Source of the DNA: Prosapia bicincta
Lineage: Eukaryota > Arthropoda > Insecta > Hemiptera > Cercopidae
Length of the DNA: 64,000 nt
Assembly (NCBI GenBank): GCA_036971475.1
Contig: JBAIZL010000002.1
Location: forward strand, 169,660,524 to 169,724,523
Direction: 5' to 3'
Part shown: positions 11,838-24,537 of the stretch, one piece after another
Layout: every line of letters starts with the position of its first letter
How positions within the stretch are numbered: position 1 is the stretch's first letter
The notes under the pieces: generated by a model
What the model saw: only the letters and a program-made list of their open reading frames with translations
Database searches by the model: none
What the model was told of the DNA's origin: nothing
Program-made: the position numbers and the translations under genes

Positions 11838-11852
11838 CCTAACCTAACCTAA
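11838..11852 (+). repeat. Short telomere-type (CCTAA)3 motif
   Basis: Three perfect CCTAA units, the complement of the TTAGG repeat common at arthropod telomeres. It lies between two copies of TAACACAGTGA. It is too short to exclude chance or a small insertion during break repair. Confidence 0.5.
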
Positions 11853-11860
11853 CACAGTGA

Positions 11861-13284
11861 GTTAATGTCTAGGGTTTGTTCCTTAATAACCGACAAGTAA
11901 TACTTCTATAGTCAGATGTCACATATTACGATATCCAATTATGAAATGTAAATTTAAAGTTCAAATTTAAGATGAACAAAATTTAATTTTTCTAATTACT
12001 CTATAAATGGGTAACCTATGATTAATTTGATTAAAATTTAAATTTATCTTTAAAGTAAATTATTACACCGCGTTATTTTTACAAAAATATTTTGTCACAG
12101 ATTTCATATTTTTTTCTTATAGAAATATTTTATTAAATAATCAAACTCTTTACACGTACCCCTGTATCAAAGTTATTTTATATGATTTTGTGTTTTCATC
12201 ACAGAATAAAAATATTTTTTTTTACTTGTCTCATTAACCTCGAAGCCACAACAATACCAACAAAACACACAGTATAACCTAGTTATAGTTTAATATTTCT
12301 AATTGTAACTGAAAAAAACGAATTTTAGTGAAATTTGATAACCCCAGAAATTTAAAAATAGACGATCAAATAATTTTAATAATATAAAACCTCCTGTCAT
12401 TGGAACACCATATTCTTATGTTTTCAGTTTCATAATTGCATATTTTTGTTATCCCAGTGTGAGTTTTTCTACATACCATTGTTACACACTAAATTTGTAA
12501 GAAAAATATACAAAATATTTGTTTAAAAAAAAATTTAAGAGGAAATTTCACATTATTACATGTCTTTGAAGCTAGGATAGCTTTTTTACTCACCACAGTT
12601 GGAATATTATACATTTTGTAAAATAATTTTGATATATTTATTGAAGTTATTTTTGTAAACAATAGTGTTTCTAGGTTGTGTGATGTATAGGCTGCACATT
12701 TAGTGAATAATGCAAAGTGTAGGTTGTGACTGAAGTTGTTTTTCCATTGTTACTCTCAGTTGCACGTTGTTGAAGCAAAGCAAAACATATTCACACTCGA
12801 ACTTTCCTATGTGTGTGTGACGTGAGAGACAAACATTTCATGTAATTATTAATATCAGTATCATAGGTCTCATATGTTTTGTATCACAGAGTAGATATTA
12901 GTGTAATACATATGTCATCATTAAAAAAAGAGAAAACATTTTAGGGAATAAAAAATGAAAACAATAAAAATCGTTATTAACATGTTGTGTATCATTAATT
13001 ATTGTGCCGAGTTCCTTTTTAAACATATAAAGATTTTAAATAGTTAAAGTGCATGAAGTATATATTTTAAAAACAATTACATAAATTTAGTTATAATATT
13101 AAACTTGTCTTATAGAATATATTTTTAAAAGAAAAAATTGACCCTATTTTTTATTGAAATTAAACTTGATTGGTCTGTTAGTTCAGTCCTATCAATTCAA
13201 CTAGTTCAGTCAGAAATGTCTTTTGAGAGTTTTTGGTATTGATAATCCAGGGTTTCATAACATTTTACATCTTTCAATTCCCAT
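11861..13284. other. AT-rich DNA, no gene seen
   Basis: Nothing recognisable in either strand beyond A/T runs. Confidence 0.6.
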
Positions 13285-13690
13285 ACTCCACCGTGTTCCC
13301 CCAACTCTCGCTCTCTCATCTTTTTGCCAACTCCCTGACTTCAGCTGAGACATAATCTGCCCTACCTTCTTCCTAATGGTTTCATAATAGTTTATTACTT
13401 CCGATTACTATATGTTACTGCTTTGGTCCGTCCAAAGATGTTCCTACGACTCTAGCTCTCTCTTCCCTCTGCCAATTTCCTCCCTCCAACAGATATGGTT
13501 TCTTCCCAATGGTTTCATAACATTTTATTACTTCCGATTACTATATATTACCGCTTCTGATCTGTCCAAAGATGTTCCTCCGACTCTTGCTCTCTCTCTC
13601 TGTCTTCTCTCTACCAAATTCCTCTCTCCAGCTGATATGTGGTCTGCCCAGCCTTCAACTAATTTTATAAGAAAAGTATCTTGAACACAT
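13285..13690 (-). pseudogene. Tandemly repeated LINE C-terminal relic (tentative)
   Basis: Three tandem units of about 131 bp share ATGGTTTCATAA, TTATTACTTCCGATTACTAT and a GTCCAAAGATGTTCCT block. The minus strand of the rightmost unit reads GWADHISAGERNLVERRQRE before more degenerate sequence. This resembles the W-A-D-x-I ... N-W ... A-x-x-R tail that ends many LINE reverse-transcriptase proteins; the other units read similarly with frameshifts (for example GRADYVSAEVRELAKR). The tandem arrangement is certain, the LINE assignment is inference. Confidence 0.4.
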
Positions 13691-14699
13691 AATATTTCAA
13701 TGACATTATGAGGGTTTGAAATTATTATGAAATTTCTTATAAAACTGGCCAATAAAAGATCAATAAGATTAAACTTTATCTTCATTTTAGGGTTGTTACC
13801 CTCTTCGCTACACACCTGATCAACTCCTCTTTATTTGTATTCCCTATAGTTAATCAGGGTCTGTAAATTATTTTTCACCACCTCCTAAAGTTGAATTTAT
13901 TGTTTCTTGTAAAAATAGAAATGTTAAACTATTTTTAAATTAGAAACTTTAACTATATATGTATTAATTTAAAATATATTTAAATATATTGTACTGAAAT
14001 GGTATCATAACAGTGCAATGCTCACACAAAATATGTGAAGCTTCACAGCCTTGTAATTAAATCACATAATATGAATCTAGGATAATGTGATTGTTATGTA
14101 ATACACATCCAGAATATGTGCCTTGCTGCACCCCAACTATCATTTGACACGCAAGGACTTGTCTGTGAAAGCAATTTAAATATCAAGTAATGTAAGATGC
14201 ACTTCTTATAGCTGAAGGATATAAAGTCGCAGATTCAGTTTGGGATAGTTGTTGTTATCGTTTCTAAAACAAGAAACAAAGTATGTAGTTAGGAATAAGT
14301 TTAGAAGGAAGAACAGTTTCCCTACGAGATGACTTGAAAAACAATGAGTCGGCGCAAAATATTTCCATTTATATACCCAGATGTAATCATCTATTTGTAA
14401 TAAGTTACTTGGTCAAAGTAGTAAATGTATGTAGGAGGGGTTACAGAAGCCCCCAGATTTTAATCAAAATAAATATTAAGAGTCATATGTAGATCCCTGG
14501 ATTTTTTATATTTATGTACAAAAAGTTATTGCTTTCCTTGAATATTTACATATTATTGTGTTTTATTAAAATCTACAAGTACAATGTAGGCTACTTTGAT
14601 TAATATGTTCATATCCTTTATGCATTAAGAACCATTGCTTAGTACTTTATAAGCAGTGATAGGTTAAACAAAGCTATACATTGATTATTCTAGGGGCTT
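13691..14699. other. Left flank of the satellite, no gene seen
   Basis: AT-rich, no family motif and no similarity to the 142-bp monomer noticed before about 14,700. Confidence 0.6.
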
Positions 14700-17600
14700 A
14701 ACCTATAAATAGCATGCCACTACACCACTTTAAGATCAGACAGCTTCGTCATCCTCCCCTGTGAACCAGTCACGTGCTCACATCCACTTGTATTGTAAGA
14801 GTGACTACAGTCATCCGAACCTTCCAGCAGTATGGTTATACAAACCTATAAATAGCATGCCACTACACCACTTCAAGGTCAAGTAGCACCATCATCCTCA
14901 CCTGTGAGTCAGTTACGTGCACACAACCAATTGTATTGCAAGATTGCTGCCACAGTCAGTCTGAACCTTGCAGCAGTCTGGTTATGCAAACCTATAAATA
15001 GCATGCCACTACACCACTTTAAGATCAGACAGCTCCGTCATCATCCTCTGTGAACCAGTCACGTGCTCACATCCACTTGTATTATAAGAGTGACTACAGT
15101 CAACCGAACATTGCAGCAGCCTGGTTATGCAAACCTATAAATAGCATGCCACTACACCACTTCAAGGTCAGGTAGCGTCGTCATCCTCCCCTGTGAACCA
15201 GTCACGTGCTCACATCCACTTGTAGCAAGATGGCCTCCACAGTCAGTCTGAACCTTCCAGCAGTCTTGTTATGCAAACCTATAAATAGCATGCCACTACA
15301 CCACTTCAAGGTCAGGTAGCGCCGTCATCCTCTCCTGTAAGTCAGTCACGTGCTCACATCCACTTGTATTGCAAGAGTGCCTCCACAGTCAATCTGAACC
15401 TTCCAGCAGTCTGGTTATACAAACCTATAAATAGCATGCCACTACACCACTTCAAGGTCAGGTAGCGCTGTCATCCTCTCCTGTGAGTCAGTTACGTGCT
15501 CACATCCACTAATATTACAAGAGTGCCTCCATAGTCAGTCTGAACCTTGCAGCAGTCTGGTTATGCTAACCTATAAATTGCATCACACTACAAAACGTCA
15601 AGGCAGAGAGTTCCCTCATCCTCCCCTGTGAGTCAGTCACGTGCCCACATTCACTTGTATTGTAAGAGTGACTCCACAGCCGCACTGAACCTTGCAGCAG
15701 TCTGGTTATACTAACTTATAAATAGCATCGCTCTACATCACTTCAAGGTCAGGTAGCGCCGTCATCCTCCCCTGTGAGTCAGTCACATCCATTTGTATTG
15801 CAAGAGTGACTCCACAGTCGGTCTGAACCTTGCAGCAGTCTGGTTATGCTAACCTATAAATTGCATCACACTACAAAACGTCAAGGCAGAGAGTTCCGTC
15901 ATCCTCCCCTGTGAGTCAGTCACATCCATTTGTATTGCAAGAGTGACTCCACTGTCGGTCTGAACCTTGCAGCAGTCTGGTTATGCTAACCTATAAATTG
16001 CATTACACTACAAAACGTCAAGGCAGAGAGTTCCGTCATCCTCCCCTGTGAGTCAGTCACGTGCCCACATTCACTTGTATTGTAAGAGTGACTACAGTCA
16101 ACCGAACCTTGCAGCAATCTGGTTATGCAAACCTATAAATAGCACCGACTACACCACTTTAAGATCAGACAGCTCCGTCATCCTCTCCTGTGAGTCAGTC
16201 ACGTGCTCACATCCAATTGTTTTGTAAGTGTGACTACAGTCATCCGAACCTTGCAGCAATCTGGTTATGCAAACCTATAAATAGCACCGACTACACCACT
16301 TTAAGATCAGACAGCTCCGTCATCTTCTCCTGTGAGTCAGTCACGTGCTCACATCCAATCGTATTGTAAGTGTGACTACAGTCATCCGAACCTTGCAGCA
16401 GTCTGGTTATGCAAACCTATAAATAGCGCCGACTACACCACTTTAAGATCAGACAGCTCCGTCATCCTCTCCTGTGAGTCAGTCACGTGCTCACATCCAA
16501 TTGTTTTGTAAGTGTGACTACAGTCATCCGAACCTTGCAGCAGTCTGGTTATGCAAACCTATAAATAGCACCGACTACACCACTTTAAGATCAGACCGCT
16601 CCGTCATCCTCTCCTGTAAGTCAGTCACGTGCTCACATCCAATTGTTTTGTAAGTGTGACTACAGTCATCCGAACCTTGCAGCAGTCTGGTTATGCAAAC
16701 CTATAAATAGCACCGACTACACCACTTTAAGATCAGACAGCTCCGTCATCCTCTCCTGTGAGTCAGTCACGTGCTCACATCCAATTGTATTGTAAGTGTG
16801 ACTACAGTCATCCGAACCTTGCAGCAGTCTGGTTATGCAAACCTATAAATAGCACCGACTACACCACTTTAAGATCAGACAGCTCCGTCATCCTCTCCTG
16901 TGAGTCAGTCACGTGCTCACATCCAATTGTATTGTAAGTGTGACTACAGTCATCCGAACCTTGCAGCAGTCTGGTTATGCAAACCTATAAATAGCACCGA
17001 CTACACCACTTTAAGATCAGACAGCTCCGTCATCCTCTCCTGTGAGTCAGTCACGTGCTCACATCCAATTGTATTGTAAGTGTGACTACAGTCATCCGAA
17101 CCTTGCAGCAGTCTGGTTATGCAAACCTATAAATAGCACCGACTACACCACTTTAAGATCAGACAGCTCCGTCATCCTCTCCTGTGAGTCAGTCACGTGC
17201 TCACATCCAATTGTATTGTAAGTGTGACTACAGTCATCCGAACCTTGCAGCAATCTGGTTATGCAAACCTATAAATAGCACCGACTACACCACTTTAAGA
17301 TCAGACAGCTCCGTCATCCTCTCCTGTGAGTCAGTCACGTGCTCACATCCAATTGTATTGTAAGTGTGACTACAGTCATCCGAACCTTGCAGCAGTCTGG
17401 TTATGCAAACCTATAAATAGCACCGACTACACCACTTTAAGATCAGACAGCTCCGTCATCCTCTCCTGTGAGTCAGTCACGTGCTCACATCCAATTGTAT
17501 TGTAAGTGTGACTACAGTCATCCGAACCTTGCAGCAATCTGGTTATGCAAACCTATAAATAGCACCGACTACACCACTTTAAGATCAGACAGCTCTGTCA

Positions 17601-17750
17601 TCCTCTCCTGTGAGTCAGTCACGTGCTCACATCCAATTGTTTTGAAAGTGTGACTACAGTCATCCGAACCTTGCAGCAGTCTGGTTATGCAAACCTATAA
17701 ATAGCACCGAATACACCACTTTAAGATCAGACAGCTCCGTCATCCTCTCC

Positions 17751-17892
17751 TGTGAGTCAGTCACGTGCTCACATCCAATTGTTTTGTAAGTGTGACTACA
17801 GTCACCCGAACCTTGCAGCAGTCTGGTTATGCAAACCTATAAATAGCACCTACTACTCCACTTTAAGATCAGACAGCTCCGTCATCCTCTCC
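17751..17892 (+). promoter_or_regulatory. Promoter-like motifs in each satellite monomer
   Basis: Representative monomer. In fixed order each core unit holds TGAGTCA (AP-1 type), CACGTG (palindromic E-box), ATGCAAAC (octamer-like) and TATAAATAG (TATA-like). GTGAG and CTCAC flank the E-box as an inverted pair. The sequences are seen directly; that any of them drives transcription is speculation, and AT-rich words such as TATAAATA arise by chance. Confidence 0.25.
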
Positions 17893-18399
17893 TGTGAGTC
17901 AGTCACGTGCTCACATCCAATTGTTTTGTAAGTGTGACTACAGTCATCCGAACCTTGCAGCAGTCTGGTTATGCAAACCTATAAATAGCACCGACTACAC
18001 CACTTTAAGATCAGACAGCTCCATCATCCTCTCCTGTGAGTCAGTCACGTGCTCACATCCAATTGTTTTGTAAGTGTGACTACAGTCATCCGAACCTTGC
18101 AGCAGTCTGGTTATGCAAACCTATAAATAGCACCGACTACACCACTTTAAGATCAGACAGCTCCATCATCCTCTCCTGTGAGTCAGTCACGTGCTCACAT
18201 CCAATTGTTTTGTAAGTGTGACTACAGTCATCCGAACCTTGCAGCAGTCTGGTTATGCAAACCTATAAATAGCACCGACTACACCACTTTAAGATCAGAC
18301 AGCTCCGTCATCCTCTCCTGTGAGTCAGTCACGTGCTCACATCCAATTGTTTTGTAAGTGTGACTACAGTCATTCGAACCTTGCAGCAGTCTGGTTATG

Positions 18400-21300
18400 C
18401 AAACCTATAAATAGCACCGACTACACCACTTTAAGATCAGACAGCTCCGTCATCCTCTCCTGTGAGTCAGTCACGTGCTCACATCCAATTGTTTTGTAAG
18501 TGTGACTACAGTCATCCGAACCTTGCAGCAGTCTGGTTATGCAAACCTATAAATAGCACCGACTACACCACTTTATGATCAGACAGCTCCGTCATCCTCT
18601 CCAGTGAGTCAGTCACGTGCTCACATCCAATTGTTTTGTAAGTGTGACTACAGTCATCCGAACCTTGCAGCAGTCTGGTTATGCAAACCTATAAATAGCA
18701 CCGACTACACCACTTTAAGATCAGACAGCTCCGTCATCCTCTCCAGTGAGTCAGTCACGTGCTCACATCCAATTGTATTGTAAGTGTGACTACAGTCATC
18801 CGAACCTTACAGCAGTCTGGTTATGCAAACCTATAAATAGCACCGACTACACCACTTTAAGATCAGACAGCTCCGTCATCCTCTCCTGTGAGTCAGTCAC
18901 GTGCTCACATCCAATTGTTTTGTAAGTGTGACTACAGTCATCCGAACCTTGCAGCAGTCTGGTTATGCAAACCTATAAATAGCACCGACTACACCACTTT
19001 AAGATCAGACAGCTCCGTCATCCTCTCCTGTGAGTCAGTCACGTGCTCACATCCAATTGTTTTGTAAGTGTGACTACAGTCATCCGAACCTTGCAGCAGT
19101 CTGGTTATGCAAACCTATAAATAGCACCGACTACACCACTTTAAGATCAGACAGCTCCGTCATCCCCTCCTGTGAGTCAGTCACGTGCTCACATCCAATT
19201 GTTTTGTAAGTGTGACTACAGTCATCCGAACCTTGCAGCAGTCTGGTTATGCAAACCTATAAATAGCACCGACTACACCACTTTAAGATCAGACAGCTCC
19301 GTCATCCTCTCCTGTGAGTCAGTCACGTGCTCACATCCAATTGTTTTGTAAGTGTGACTACAGTCATCCGAACCTTGCAGCAGTCTGGTTATGCAAACCT
19401 ATAAATAGCACCGACTACACCACTTTAAGATCAGACAGCTCCGTCATCCTCTCCTGTGAGTCAGTCACGTGCTCACATCCAATTGTATTGTAAGTGTGAC
19501 TACAGTCATCCGAACCTTGCAGCAGTCTGGTTATGCAAACCTATAAATAGCACCGACTACACCACTTTAAGATCAGACAGCTCCGTCATCCTCTCCTGTG
19601 AGTCAGTCACGTGCTCACATCCAATTGTTTTGTAAGTGTGACTACAGTCATCCGAACCTTGCAGCAGTCTGGTTATGCAAACCTATAAATAGCACCGACT
19701 ACACCACTTTACGATCAGACAGCTCTGTCATCCTCTCCTGTGAGTCAGTCACGTGCTCACATCCAATTGTTTTGTAAGTGTGACTACAGTCATCCGAACC
19801 TTGCAGCAGTCTGGTTATGCAAACCTATAAATAGCACCGACTACACCACTTTAAGATCAGACAGCTCCGTCATCCTCTCCTGTGAGTCAGTCACGTGCTC
19901 ACATCCAATTGTTTTGTAAGTGTGACTACAGTCATCCGAACCTTGCAGCAGTCTGGTTATGCAAACCTATAAATAGCACCGACTACACCACTTTAAGATC
20001 AGACAGCTCCGTCATCCTCTCCTGTGAGTCAGTCACGTGCTCACATCCAATTGTTTTGTAAGTGTGACTACAGTCATCCGAACCTTGCAGCAGTCTGGCT
20101 ATGCAAACCTATAAATAGCACCGACTACACCACTTTAAGATCAGACAGCTCCGTCATCCTCTCCTGTGAGTCAGTCACGTGCTCACATCCAATTGTTTTG
20201 TAAGTGTGACTACAGTCATCCGAACCTTGCAGCAGTCTGGTTATGCAAACCTATAAATAGCACCGACTACACCACTTTAAGATCAGACAGCTCCGTCATC
20301 CTCTCCTGTGAGTCAGGCACGTGCTCACATCCAATTGTTTTGTAAGTGTGACTACAGTCATTCGAACCTTGCAGCAGTCTGGTTATGCAAACCTATAAAT
20401 AGCACCGACTACACCACTTTAAGATCAGACAGCTCGTCATCCTCTCCTGTGAGTCAGTCACGTGCTCACATCCAATTGTTTTGTAAGTGTGACTACAGTC
20501 ATCCGAACCTTGCAGCAGTCTGGTTATGCAAACCTATAAATAGCACCGACTACACCACTTTAAGATCAGACAGCTCCGTCATCCTCTCCTGTGAGTCAGT
20601 CACGTGCTCACATCCAATTGTATTGTAAGTGTGACTACAGTCATCCGAACCTTGCAGCAGTCTGGTTATGCAAACCTATAAATAGCACCGACTACACCAC
20701 TTTAAGATCAGACAGCTCCGTCATCCTCTCCTGTGAGTCAGTCACGTGCTCACATCCAATTGTTTTGTAAGTGTGACTACAGTCATCCGAACCTTGCAGC
20801 AGTCTGGTTATGCAAACCTATAAATAGCACCGACTACACCACTTTAAGATCAGACAGCTCCGTCATCCTCTCCTGTGAGTCAGTCACGTGCTCACATCCA
20901 ATTGTTTTGTAAGTGTGACTACAGTCATCCGAACCTTGCAGCAGTCTGGTTATGCAAACCTATAAATAGCACCGACTACACCACTTTATGATCAGACAGC
21001 TCCGTCATCCTCTCCAGTGAGTCAGTCACGTGCTCACATCCAATTGTTTTGTAAGTGTGACTACAGTCATCCGAACCTTGCAGCAGTCTGGTTATGCAAA
21101 CCTATAAATAGCACCGACTACACCACTTTAAGATCAGACAGCTCCGTCATCCTCTCCTGTGAGTCAGTCACGTGCTCACATCCAATTGTATTGTAAGTGT
21201 GACTACAGTCATCCGAACCTTACAGCAGTCTGGTTATGCAAACCTATAAATAGCACCGACTACACCACTTTAAGATCAGACAGCTCCGTCATCCTCTCCT

Positions 21301-22000
21301 GTGAGTCAGTCACGTGCTCACATCCAATTGTTTTGTAAGTGTGACTACAGTCATCCGAACCTTGCAGCAGTCTGGTTATGCAAACCTATAAATAGCACCG
21401 ACTACACCACTTTAAGATCAGACAGCTCCGTCATCCTCTCCTGTGAGTCAGTCACGTGCTCACATCCAATTGTTTTGTAAGTGTGACTACAGTCATCCGA
21501 ACCTTGCAGCAGTCTGGTTATGCAAACCTATAAATAGCACCGACTACACCACTTTAAGATCAGACAGCTCCGTCATCCTCTCCTGTGAGTCAGTCACGTG
21601 CTCACATCCAATTGTTTTGTAAGTGTGACTACAGTCATCCGAACCTTGCAGCAGTCTGGTTATGCAAACCTATAAATAGCACCGACTACACCACTTTAAG
21701 ATCAGACAGCTCCGTCATCCTCTCCTGTGAGTCAGTCACGTGCTCACATCCAATTGTTTTGTAAGTGTGACTACAGTCATCCGAACCTTGCAGCAGTCTG
21801 GTTATGCAAACCTATAAATAGCACCGACTACACCACTTTAAGATCAGACAGCTCCGTCATCCTCTCCTGTGAGTCAGTCACGTGCTCACATCCAATTGTT
21901 TTGTAAGTGTGACTACAGTCATCCGAACCTTGCAGCAGTCTGGTTATGCAAACCTATAAATAGCACCGACTACACCACTTTACGATCAGACAGCTCTGTC
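18400..22000 (+). repeat. Higher-order duplication inside the satellite
   Basis: Rare variants recur in the same order. CTTTATGATC at 18,571 and 20,984 and CCTTACAGCAG near 18,805 and 21,218 are both offset by 2,413 bp, that is 17 monomers minus the base missing at about 20,434. CTTTACGATC plus CTCTGTC recurs at 19,707 and 21,978, offset 2,271, so the right copy has one monomer fewer. This shows a block duplication followed by loss of one unit. Confidence 0.85.
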
Positions 22001-23485
22001 ATCCTCTCCTGTGAGTCAGTCACGTGCTCACATCCAATTGTTTTGTAAGTGTGACTACAGTCATCCGAACCTTGCAGCAGTCTGGTTATGCAAACCTATA
22101 AATAGCACCGACTACACCACTTTAAGATCAGACAGCTCCGTCATCCTCTCCTGTGAGTCAGTCACGTGCTCACATCCAATTGTTTTGTAAGTGTGACTAC
22201 AGTCATCCGAACCTTGCAGCAGTCTGGTTATGCAAACCTATAAATAGCACCGACTACACCACTTTAAGATCAGACAGCTCCGTCATCCTCTCCTGTGAGT
22301 CAGTCACGTGCTCACATCCAATTGTATTGTAAGTGTGACTACAGTCATCCGAACCTTGCAGCAGTCTGGTTATGCAAACCTATAAATAGCACCGACTACA
22401 CCACTTTAAGATCAGACAGCTCTGTCATCCTCTCCTGTGAGTCAGTCACGTGCTCACATCCAATTGTTTTGTAAGTGTGACTACAGTCATCCGAACCTTG
22501 CAGCAGTCTGGTTATGCAAACCTATAAATAGCACCGACTACACCACTTTAAGATCAGACAGCTCTGTCATCCTCTCCTGTGAGTCAGTCACGTGCTCACA
22601 TCCAATTGTATTGTAAGTGTGACTACAGTCATCCGAACCTTGCAGCCGTCTGGTTATGCAAACCTATAAATAGCACCGACTACACCACTTTAAGATCAGA
22701 CAGCTCTGTCATCCTCTCCTGTGAGTCAGTCACGTGCTCACATCCAATTGTTTTGTAAGTGTGACTACAGTCATCCGAACCTTGCAGCAGTCTGGTTATG
22801 TAAACCTATATATAGCACCGACTACACCACTTTAAGATCAGACAGCTCCGTCATCCTCTCCTGTGAGTCAGTCACGTGCTCACATCCAATTGTTTTGTAA
22901 GTGTGACTACAGTCATCCGAACCTTGCAGCAGTCTGGTTATGCAAACCTATAAATAGCACCGACTACACCACTTTAAGATCAGACAGCTCCGTCCTCCTC
23001 TCCTGTGAGTCAGTCACGTGCTCACATCCAATTGTTTTGTAAGTGTGACTACAGTCATCCGAACCTTGCAGCAATCTGGTTATGCAAACCTATAAATAGC
23101 ATGCCACTACACCACTTCAAGGTCAGGTAGCGCCATCATCCTTCCCTGTGAACCAGTCAAGTGCTCACATCCACTTGTATTGTAAGTGTGACTACAGTCA
23201 TCCGAACCTTGCAGCAGTCTGGTTATGCAAACCTATAAATAGCACCGACTACACCACTTTAAGATCAGACAGCTCCGTCATCCTCTCCTGTGAGTCAGTC
23301 ACGTGCTCACATCCAATTGTATTGTAAGTGTGACTACAGTCATCCAAACCTTGCAGCAGTCTGGTTATGCATTCATGGTTCATATAGCCCAGGTGGTGCA
23401 CACAAGCAGCTTTCAAAGTCAGTTTAGTACATATATTTAAAAAAAGTTTCGTTGAAAATAAATTAAAAAGTAAACAATTATTGAA

Positions 23486-23609
23486 GACACTGCAAGGTCC
23501 ATACTGACTATGGAGGCACTCTTGCAATACAAGTGGATATGAGCACTTGACTGGTTCACAGGGGAGGATGACGGCGCTACCTGACCTTGAAGTGGTGTAG
23601 TGGCATGCA
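23486..23609 (-). repeat. Inverted satellite monomer outside the array
   Basis: One monomer of the left-edge type (GCATGCCACTACACCACTTC, GAACCAGTCAAGTGCTC) lies on the minus strand, 116 bp beyond the array end. It ends in GCATGC and continues into unrelated AT-rich DNA on both sides. Confidence 0.92.
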
Positions 23610-24172
23610 AGAAAACGATAAAAGAAATCAAGAGAGTTGAATGAAAATAATGTAGCTTAATACAGTTTCACTTAGATGTTGGTTGGTTTGCGTTCTACAA
23701 GAATAAGGCGAGAAACCTTATCGGCTGCAGAATTCTACCTCAAATTAGTTTATCAAATACTTTTAAAAGATTAAAAGAATTCAAATTTAAAAACTTTGAA
23801 TATGTATCCTAGATGCTTGTAAAACGTAGCCAAGTAAAATGGGTTTAAAAATATTAACTACAAGTTAGTTAATGTTAAATATGGATTTAATCATAGAATG
23901 TTTCATAAATACGCATGGTGTTCGCAAACTTGTAATATTGTTTGTACTTGAAGAGTTATCAATATTTTTAAAGTTCTAAGAAATATATTGAAGTACTAAT
24001 ACAACAATGTGTATGTTTCCCAAACCATAGAATGTATGTAGCTCAGAATGTTATAGTGTATAGTGGAAACGTTTGTAAATCATATTCCTTGTTGTAATCA
24101 TATTGTCCTCGATGAATAAACTTTAATTAAATAATACTTAACTACGTGGAAACTTAATTATTGCTGAAGTAA
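23610..24172. other. AT-rich DNA, no gene seen
   Basis: No motif recognised. Confidence 0.6.
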
Positions 24173-24345
24173 TAAGCATATATCTCACTTGCTGACGCAT
24201 TTCGAAAAATCGTTCATTTTAGTGAGCACAGCCTAAAGGAGTAGAGACTTTGCTTCGTAAAAGGAACGATTGTTTCGAAACGATTGTTTCGAAACGTGTC
24301 AGCAAGTAAACCCTTACGTATTCACTTAGTTAAGTATTTTTTGAT
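24173..24345. repeat. Foldback element, family FB2
   Basis: CACTTGCTGACGCATTTCG on the left is complementary to CGAAACGTGTCAGCAAG on the right, with GAACGATTGTTTCGAAAC duplicated next to the right arm. The right half matches 6012-6105. It contains GAAAC beside CTGAC but lacks the G8-A9 of a hammerhead. Confidence 0.75.
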
Positions 24346-24399
24346 TAAATTTGATTAATTTCTTCTCATTTTCATCTTAAAAAAGAACAGTATTGTATA

Positions 24400-24537
24400 A
24401 TTACACTTTTGGTTACCCTAGGCAAAAAAACCACTAGCATTGAACAATACTGACCTGGTGCAAAACGCGTCAACTGAAAAATATCAGTATGTAGTGGTTT
24501 GTTTGCCAAGTAATACCAAAGTGTAATTATTAGAAAA
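24400..24537. repeat. Foldback element, family FB1
   Basis: Arms about 24,400-24,442 and 24,484-24,537 pair (AATTACACTTTTGGTTA with its complement; GGCAAAAAAACCACTA with TAGTGGTTTGTTTGCC). The interior has GAACAATACTGAC and GCAAAACGCG. Confidence 0.85.

Larger units (their letters stand above)
14700..23370 (+). repeat. 142-bp satellite array, about 61 monomers
   Basis: Head-to-tail array. Successive TCACGTGC anchors in the core are exactly 142 bp apart (17,761; 17,903; 18,045). Left-edge units are 143-146 bp and belong to two variant types: one with AGCATGCCACTACACC plus GGTCAGGTAGCG, another (about 15,578-16,060) with TTGCATCACACTACAAAACG. From about 16,100 to 23,070 monomers are nearly identical. 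One unit at 23,095-23,190 returns to the left-edge type. Homogenised centre with diverged edges is typical of satellites maintained by unequal exchange. It does not encode protein: 142 is not a multiple of 3 and stops occur in each unit. Confidence 0.98.

Noticed and set aside
14700..23370. CRISPR-like appearance of regularly spaced repeats
   Set aside because: The whole 142-bp unit repeats; there are no unique spacers. It is a satellite in a eukaryotic context.
24173..24345. CTGAC ... GTTTCGAAAC as a possible hammerhead
   Set aside because: Core G8 and A9 are absent and no stem II fits; kept only as a foldback repeat.
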